NCBI RefSeq assembly: GCF_017893965.1
Contig: NZ_CP054142.1
Location: forward strand, 1,798,001-1,862,000
DNA length: 64,000 nucleotides
Direction: 5' to 3'
Origin: Treponema parvum
GTDB taxonomy: Bacteria > Spirochaetota > Spirochaetia > Treponematales > Treponemataceae
This document shows, piece by piece, positions 60,135 to 64,000 of the stretch. How positions within the stretch are numbered: position 1 is the stretch's first letter; the number at the start of each line of letters is the position of its first letter. Position numbers and translations under genes: made by a program. A model generated the notes under the pieces. That model was not told the origin of the DNA. It did no database searches and saw only the letters and a list, made by a program, of their open reading frames with translations.

Positions 60135-61388
60135 ATGACTATAAAACGGCAGAAATATCTGGATAAACTCATAGCAAGGAAGGGCAACGGTCTCATAAAG
60201 GTGATTACAGGTTCACGACGCTGCGGAAAATCATTCCTTCTTTTTACTCTATTTAAGAAGCATCTTTTATCAGAAAACATTCCTACCGATCACATTATTG
60301 AGGCTTCCCTTGACGACGAGGAGCATGAGGAACTTTTGGACAGGCATGCGCTCGGAGAGTATGTACGCGGTAAAATCAAAGACGATAAAATGTATTATGT
60401 TCTTCTTGACGAGATTCAGGAAGTTGACGGCTTTGAGCGGGTTCTAAACGGATTTCTTAAAATGCCGAATGTCGACGTTTATGTAACCGGCAGCAATTCG
60501 ACACTTCTTTCATCGGAGATTTCCACTATTTTTAAAGACCGCGGTGATGAAATCAGAATGCACCCTCTTTCTTTCAGCGAATTCATAACTGTGTATGAAG
60601 GCTCTAAATCAGAAGGATGGGACGAATATTTTATGTATGGCGGACTTCCACTGGTCATTTCATATAAAAATGCGGAGGACAAAGAAGATTATCTTATCCG
60701 CCTTTTTGAAAAAACGTATCTTTCCGACATAATCGAGCGGCGGAAAATTCGCAGTAAAGATGAACTTGACGAGCTTGTAAATATTCTTGCTTCAAGCATC
60801 GGTTCCCTTACGAATCCGACAAAGCTTGAAAATACATTCAAAAGCGAAAAGAAAATAGAATTCAGCCGTCAGACAATCAACACTTATATCAGTTATCTCA
60901 AAGACGCATATATTCTTTCAGATGCACAGCGATACGATATAAAAGGGAAGAAATACATCAACACTCCTGTAAAATACTATTTTGAGGATACAGGGCTTAG
61001 AAACGCAAGGCTTAATTTTCGTCAGACAGAAGAAACTCACATAATGGAAAATATCATTTACAACGAGCTGAAAATCCGTGGATTCAAAGTCGATATCGGG
61101 GTTGTTGAAAAATACGGAAAAGATAAAAACTTAAAGACGACAAAAAGCATTTATGAAGTTGATTTTATAGCAAATCGAGGAAGTAGAAAATACTATATAC
61201 AGTCTGCCCTTTCGCTTTCTTCATCAGAAAAAGAAAATCAGGAAAAACGCCCGCTGTTGGAAATAAAAGATTCATTCAAAAAAATCATAGTCATAAAGGA
61301 TGATATAAAACCCCGCCGAGATGAAAACGGAATTGTTACAATCGGGCTATGGAATTTTTTGCTTGATGAGAATTCGCTGGAGTTATAA
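60135..61388 (+). CDS. AAA ATPase with DUF4143
   Basis: A 417-residue protein of the ATP_bind/DUF4143 group. Walker A is ITGSRRCGKSFLL (about 25-37), Walker B is YVLLDEIQEV, and GSNSTLLSSEIS follows as sensor. The C-terminal DUF4143 (residues about 200-370) has FEDTGLRNARLNF and the YEVDFIANRG nuclease-like motif. Function is unknown. Such genes are frequent in accessory DNA. Flanked by an operator-like repeat upstream and a nested palindrome downstream. Confidence 0.88.
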   Translation: MTIKRQKYLDKLIARKGNGLIKVITGSRRCGKSFLLFTLFKKHLLSENIPTDHIIEASLDDEEHEELLDRHALGEYVRGKIKDDKMYYVLLDEIQEVDGFERVLNGFLKMPNVDVYVTGSNSTLLSSEISTIFKDRGDEIRMHPLSFSEFITVYEGSKSEGWDEYFMYGGLPLVISYKNAEDKEDYLIRLFEKTYLSDIIERRKIRSKDELDELVNILASSIGSLTNPTKLENTFKSEKKIEFSRQTINTYISYLKDAYILSDAQRYDIKGKKYINTPVKYYFEDTGLRNARLNFRQTEETHIMENIIYNELKIRGFKVDIGVVEKYGKDKNLKTTKSIYEVDFIANRGSRKYYIQSALSLSSSEKENQEKRPLLEIKDSFKKIIVIKDDIKPRRDENGIVTIGLWNFLLDENSLEL

Positions 61389-61471
61389 ATTCGGTTATGG
61401 ATTGCAGGGGCGCGTAAGCAGTATTTTTACAGGTTTAAGGTGTAAAAATCTATGCAGTCTTGCATTCTGGC

Positions 61472-61560
61472 ACGGAAATCAACTTTTGAAAATTACAGGG
61501 AACCTCTAAAAACTGCAGTTTTAGGATAATAATTTAGAGTGCTTGAAAATTGATTTCCGT
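61472..61560. repeat. Nested palindromic element (MITE-like)
   Basis: Outer arms ACGGAAATCAA (61472-61482) and TTGATTTCCGT (61550-61560) are exact inverted repeats, with similarity extending inwards. Middle arms CTCTAAA and TTTAGAG, and an inner near-palindrome around CTGCAG (CTAAAAACTGCAGTTTTAG), are nested inside. The 89-bp element lies in a gene-free gap and could form one long hairpin on either strand. Confidence 0.65.
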
Positions 61561-61761
61561 GATTTAAATGCGAAATCTTGATTTGATTGAATAAACCTCT
61601 TATAATTAAATAACAAGTATTAATAAAATTTTATTGGATTTTATAAATCCTTCTTGTATAATATTAGACGGGTTCCGGTTATCGTGTTCGACAAAACAGG
61701 ATATCGTAGGAATTATTTAAGATTTTTTATGAATGTATACCTATAAAGCAGGAGTACGACG
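61561..61761 (+). promoter_or_regulatory. ComFB gene upstream region with promoter
   Basis: TTGGAT (61634-61639) and a perfect TATAAT (61657-61662) are 17 bases apart. A leader of about 90 nt follows, ending in GCAGGAG before the ATG at 61762. No gene is seen in the rest of this gap. Confidence 0.55.
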
Positions 61762-62472
61762 ATGCATATACACAACATGATGGAAGAAATTGTGATCGAG
61801 CGGATCAATCGGCTGAATGATCGTATCAAAGAAATAAATCCTCCTTGGTTCCGCTGCAGCTGTGAAAATTGCCGCATGGACGCCGTCAGTTATGTTCTGA
61901 ACAGGATTCCGCCGAAGTACGTCGTATCGGGAAGAGGAGTAGTTCATTCCGCTGAAGTATTTAAAGACGGACAGCTATTGGCGGACATAGACGCAATAGG
62001 TATAGAGGGAATCAGAACCGTCAATTCCATACAAAGACCCGATCACATTCATACAAGAAAAACCGCAAAGCACCATGACAGCCCTCTTTTTAACTTTCCT
62101 ATTTTTACAGGCTGCGTCCTTGACGGAACGACGTTTGAACCGTTAAACGGAGCTTCCATTAAGCTTATGCGCAACGGCACGACCGTAATAATGAAGGATT
62201 CTTCATGGGCAAACCCGTGCAAAACATATCATACGACAAAGGGCGTTTTTTCTTTTTGGTTAAAACCGGAGCCTACGGATGCGGCGGGCGTAACGGAGCA
62301 ATTCGATTTTTCGCTTGAAATTTCCGCAGACGGATATGAAAGCATCAATTACGGATTTACGTTACAGGTAACGAGCGAAGATTCCGAAAAACAGACTTTA
62401 AATTCGACGTATTCCTATAAGATACAGGATCTTTTTATGTTCAGAACAGGAACTGAAAATCCTATGGAATAA
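61762..62472 (+). CDS. ComFB-domain protein fused to a carboxypeptidase-regulatory-like domain
   Basis: A 236-residue protein. Residues about 1-75 match ComFB (HNMMEEIVIERINRL, a CSCENCRMD cysteine cluster and YVLNRIPPKYVVSGRG). ComFB-type proteins have been reported as cyclic-dinucleotide receptors in cyanobacteria. Residues about 105-200 look like a transthyretin/carboxypeptidase regulatory-like beta-sandwich (GCVLDGTTFEPLNGASIKLMRNGT...GVFSFWLKP). There is no signal peptide. The combination is unusual. AGGAG precedes the ATG. Confidence 0.78.
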   Translation: MHIHNMMEEIVIERINRLNDRIKEINPPWFRCSCENCRMDAVSYVLNRIPPKYVVSGRGVVHSAEVFKDGQLLADIDAIGIEGIRTVNSIQRPDHIHTRKTAKHHDSPLFNFPIFTGCVLDGTTFEPLNGASIKLMRNGTTVIMKDSSWANPCKTYHTTKGVFSFWLKPEPTDAAGVTEQFDFSLEISADGYESINYGFTLQVTSEDSEKQTLNSTYSYKIQDLFMFRTGTENPME

Positions 62473-62518
62473 ACGCAGCATTCCGAACCGCCGGCAACAA
62501 AAATCTTAAGCGCCGTAA

Positions 62519-62547
62519 TTGACACGTTTAGCCGATTTCTATATTAT
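62519..62547 (+). promoter_or_regulatory. tRNA-Val promoter
   Basis: A perfect TTGACA (62519-62524) and TATTAT (62542-62547) are spaced 17 bases apart, about 16 bases before the tRNA. Confidence 0.8.
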
Positions 62548-62563
62548 AGATACATTAACACAC

Positions 62564-62637
62564 GGACGATTAGCTCAGCTGGTACGAGCGTCTGGTTTAC
62601 ACCCAGAATGTCGGCGGTTCGATCCCGTCATCGTCCA
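62564..62637 (+). tRNA. tRNA-Val (anticodon TAC)
   Basis: A 74-nt cloverleaf. Acceptor GGACGAT pairs with ATCGTCC, with discriminator A. The D-arm is AGCTCAGCTGGTACGAGC. The anticodon loop TTTACAC (anticodon TAC) sits on the stem TCTGG/CCAGA. The T-arm contains GGTTCGATCCC. CCA is not encoded. An intrinsic terminator follows. Confidence 0.95.
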
Positions 62638-62640
62638 TTA

Positions 62641-62671
62641 AAACTTCTTTCTCATGAAAGAAGTTTTTTTT
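62641..62671 (+). terminator. tRNA-Val terminator
   Basis: AAACTTCTTTC (62641-62651) pairs with GAAAGAAGTTT (62656-62666) around TCAT, followed by a run of T to about 62671. Confidence 0.88.
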
Positions 62672-62684
62672 ATATGGAGCCGCC

Positions 62685-63044
62685 ATGGACTTAAAAACGA
62701 TCATGCAACAGCAAAATTTCGTCGTTCTGGGAAACACTGTCAACCCTGAAAAATACGCATATAAAATAAAACACGGACTTCTTGAAAAAGGTTATACCGC
62801 TTACGGAGTAAGCAAAGAATTTTCTTCAATAAATGAAATATCCGGCGACATAGATGTCATCGTCTTTTGTATAAATGCGGTTTTAGGACTCAAACTCATT
62901 AAAGAATGCAAAAAACAGTTTAAATACGCCGTTATTCAGCCCGGAGCCGAAAGCGAAGATCTTCTTCAGTATTTAAAAAATTCCAATATCGATTTTATTG
63001 AAGGCTGCGTTCTGGTGGGAATGAGCCTTTATCCCAAGCAATAA
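62685..63044 (+). CDS. CoA-binding-domain protein (CoA_binding_2)
   Basis: A 119-residue Rossmann-like protein with FVVLGNTVNPEKYAYKI, a YGVSKEF segment and VIQPGAESEDLLQYL, as in the small CoA-binding (YccU-like) family. Role unknown. It is slightly shorter than typical members of about 135 residues. GGAG precedes the ATG. It follows the tRNA-Val terminator. Confidence 0.82.
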   Translation: MDLKTIMQQQNFVVLGNTVNPEKYAYKIKHGLLEKGYTAYGVSKEFSSINEISGDIDVIVFCINAVLGLKLIKECKKQFKYAVIQPGAESEDLLQYLKNSNIDFIEGCVLVGMSLYPKQ

Positions 63045-63155
63045 CAATGCTTTCCGCGCGTCTGTAAAATTCTTTTCTGGGATAAAAATGGGCAGGAAAT
63101 TCTACAAAAAACTCTCGGCCGATAATTTTTTATTACGACCAAGCTAAAAAATATA

Positions 63156-63228
63156 TCGGAATGACAGGATTTGAACCTGCGACATTCTGGTCCCAAACCA
63201 GACGCGCTACCAACTGCGCTACATTCCG
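63156..63228 (-). tRNA. tRNA-Pro (anticodon TGG)
   Basis: A 73-nt cloverleaf on the minus strand. Acceptor CGGAATG pairs with CATTCCG, discriminator A. The anticodon loop TTTGGGA (anticodon TGG) is on the stem TCTGG/CCAGA. The T-arm holds GGTTCAAATCC. CCA is not encoded. Confidence 0.95.
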
Positions 63229-63239
63229 AACACGTTTAC

Positions 63240-63268
63240 AATATATAAAATCATTTGACTTTAGGCAA
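63240..63268 (-). promoter_or_regulatory. tRNA-Pro promoter
   Basis: On the minus strand TTGCCT (63263-63268) and TATATT (63240-63245) are 17 bases apart, about 11 bases before the tRNA 5' end. Confidence 0.65.
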
Positions 63269-63327
63269 GCGTATAAAAACCGCGCACTCATTATAGTACA
63301 GTACCGTGGGAAGCGCTGTCATGAGTT

Positions 63328-63364
63328 GGCAGCGGCAGTTCAAATGCCGCACAAGTCCGCTGCC
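63328..63364. other. Alternative hairpins downstream of the permease gene
   Basis: GGCAGCGG (63328-63335) pairs with CCGCTGCC (63357-63364). An overlapping GCGGCA (63332-63337) pairs with TGCCGC (63345-63350). The two stems share bases, so they would compete. No T tract follows. It may be the transcript end of the minus-strand permease gene. Confidence 0.4.
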
Positions 63365-63448
63365 CTAAGTGCGCGCAGATTCGCCGCTATTAAAATGCGA
63401 GACGGATCCGGCACACAATAAAAATCGAAATTTAACTAAATCAAAACT

Positions 63449-64000
63449 TCATTCAACCCTCGACCGCGGAATAAGAAGGTTAAGAAATATTCCTATTACA
63501 GTTGCAAGAGCGACTCCTCCCAAACTGAACACGAATTCTTTTCCAACATGGAATTGCAAAATTCCGCCGCCGATACCGATCACCATAATAACGGAGGAAA
63601 TCGTGAGATTTCTTTTATCTTTATAGTCGACGCCGCTTTCAACGATGGTGCGAAGCCCACTGGAAGCGATAAGACCGTACAAAAGCATTGAAATTCCGCC
63701 GAGAACCGGGCCGGGAATCGTCTGAATAAAAGCGCCGAATTTTTGGCAAAACGAAAGGATAACCGCGATGACGGCGGCTCCGCCTATGACCCAAACGCTG
63801 TATACCTTAGTGATCGCCATAACGCCTATATTTTCGCCGTAAGTCGTATTCGGCGGCCCTCCCCAAACTGCAGCCCATGCCGTCGCAAGGCCGTCCCCGA
63901 TAAGCGTACGGTGAAGTCCCGGGTTTTTGTAAAAATCAATGCCTACCACCTTTGACGTCACAAGGGTATCACCTAAATGCTCACAAATAGTCGCAAGAGA
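63449..64000 (-). CDS. Uracil/xanthine permease (partial, C-terminal part)
   Basis: The frame runs from the right window edge (IleCysGluHis...GDTLVTSKVVG) to a stop at 63449, about 183 residues. It carries the nucleobase-transporter signature (ATAWAAVWGGPPNTTYGENIGVMA) and the C-terminal helices (GPVLGGISMLLYGLIASSGLRT). The family (UraA/xanthine permeases, NCS2) imports nucleobases with protons. The N-terminus lies beyond the window. An ATG at 63961 is internal and not the true start. Confidence 0.9.
   Translation of the reverse strand, partial: SLATICEHLGDTLVTSKVVGIDFYKNPGLHRTLIGDGLATAWAAVWGGPPNTTYGENIGVMAITKVYSVWVIGGAAVIAVILSFCQKFGAFIQTIPGPVLGGISMLLYGLIASSGLRTIVESGVDYKDKRNLTISSVIMVIGIGGGILQFHVGKEFVFSLGGVALATVIGIFLNLLIPRSRVE

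Noticed and set aside
63369-63626. Plus-strand frames opposite the permease gene
   Set aside because: Shadow frames of a clearly coding transporter on the minus strand.
1-64000. CRISPR arrays, rRNA genes, insertion-sequence transposases, prophage genes or an integron integrase
   Set aside because: None was seen: no regularly spaced direct repeats, rRNA motifs, DDE or tyrosine recombinase ORFs, or phage structural genes are in the window.

Overview
The window looks like a chromosomal segment of a spirochaete of the genus Treponema, probably an oral or host-associated species with mid-40s G+C. The evidence is gene content and order. There is a cheA-(cheW-cheR-like)-cheX-cheY chemotaxis operon. 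There is a TatT/DctP/fused DctQM TRAP operon of the type described from T. pallidum. An infC-rpmI-rplT operon runs into ZapB-like and ZapA genes, and an EpmA ligase sits beside EF-P. There are many lipoproteins with relaxed lipoboxes, and spirochaete-type orphan genes.

Layout. 1-1070: minus-strand toxin-antitoxin genes (a partial ribbon-helix-helix antitoxin-like gene, and vapBC with its own operator) followed by an attC-like half-site. 1233-3762: translation and cell-division operon. 3826-11540: minus-strand GAF/HD-GYP protein, rRNA methyltransferase, GH3 lipoprotein and TRAP operon. 11645-17536: a compact minus-strand anaerobe/oxygen-defence cluster (flavodiiron protein, a rubredoxin of 52 aa, a Crp/Fnr regulator, pyruvate:ferredoxin oxidoreductase) with a perfect 20-bp palindrome centred at -41.5 of its predicted promoter. 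17692-21696: SDR, TtcA, EpmA, EF-P and an orphan winged-helix protein. 21829-26710: che operon. 26855-38825: an outer-membrane-like protein, an acyltransferase, DapL, MurI, small uncharacterised genes, a membrane-anchored putative zinc peptidase, PyrE, and an antiporter fused to a PTS EIIA domain. 38937-45468: isocitrate dehydrogenase, aconitase, glycosyltransferase and DEAD-box helicase. 45482-47588: AT-rich accessory genes separated by two attC-like sites, read here as integron-type gene cassettes without an integrase. 47723-58235: an FMN/FAD reductase lipoprotein, a hinge-less SMC-like protein, lipoproteins, SerS and PerM. 58419-64000: small orphan genes, a DUF4143 ATPase, a nested palindrome, a ComFB-domain fusion, tRNA-Val, tRNA-Pro and the end of a uracil permease gene.

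Three layers seem most worth following. First, integron-like attC sites occur at two places with toxin-antitoxin, GIY-YIG and DUF1697 cassettes. Second, a recurrent promoter geometry puts the -10 hexamer 6-9 nt upstream of the start codon with no ribosome-binding site, which predicts many leaderless mRNAs. Third, a self-contained redox cluster carries its own regulator and a class-II-spaced operator.

Working together: the HD-GYP protein, a PilZ-like protein and the ComFB protein point to cyclic-dinucleotide signalling alongside chemotaxis. EpmA modifies the adjacent EF-P. Aconitase and Icd give a partial citrate-to-2-oxoglutarate branch. DapL and MurI supply peptidoglycan precursors. All functional calls rest on motif and family recognition by eye; no database search was run.
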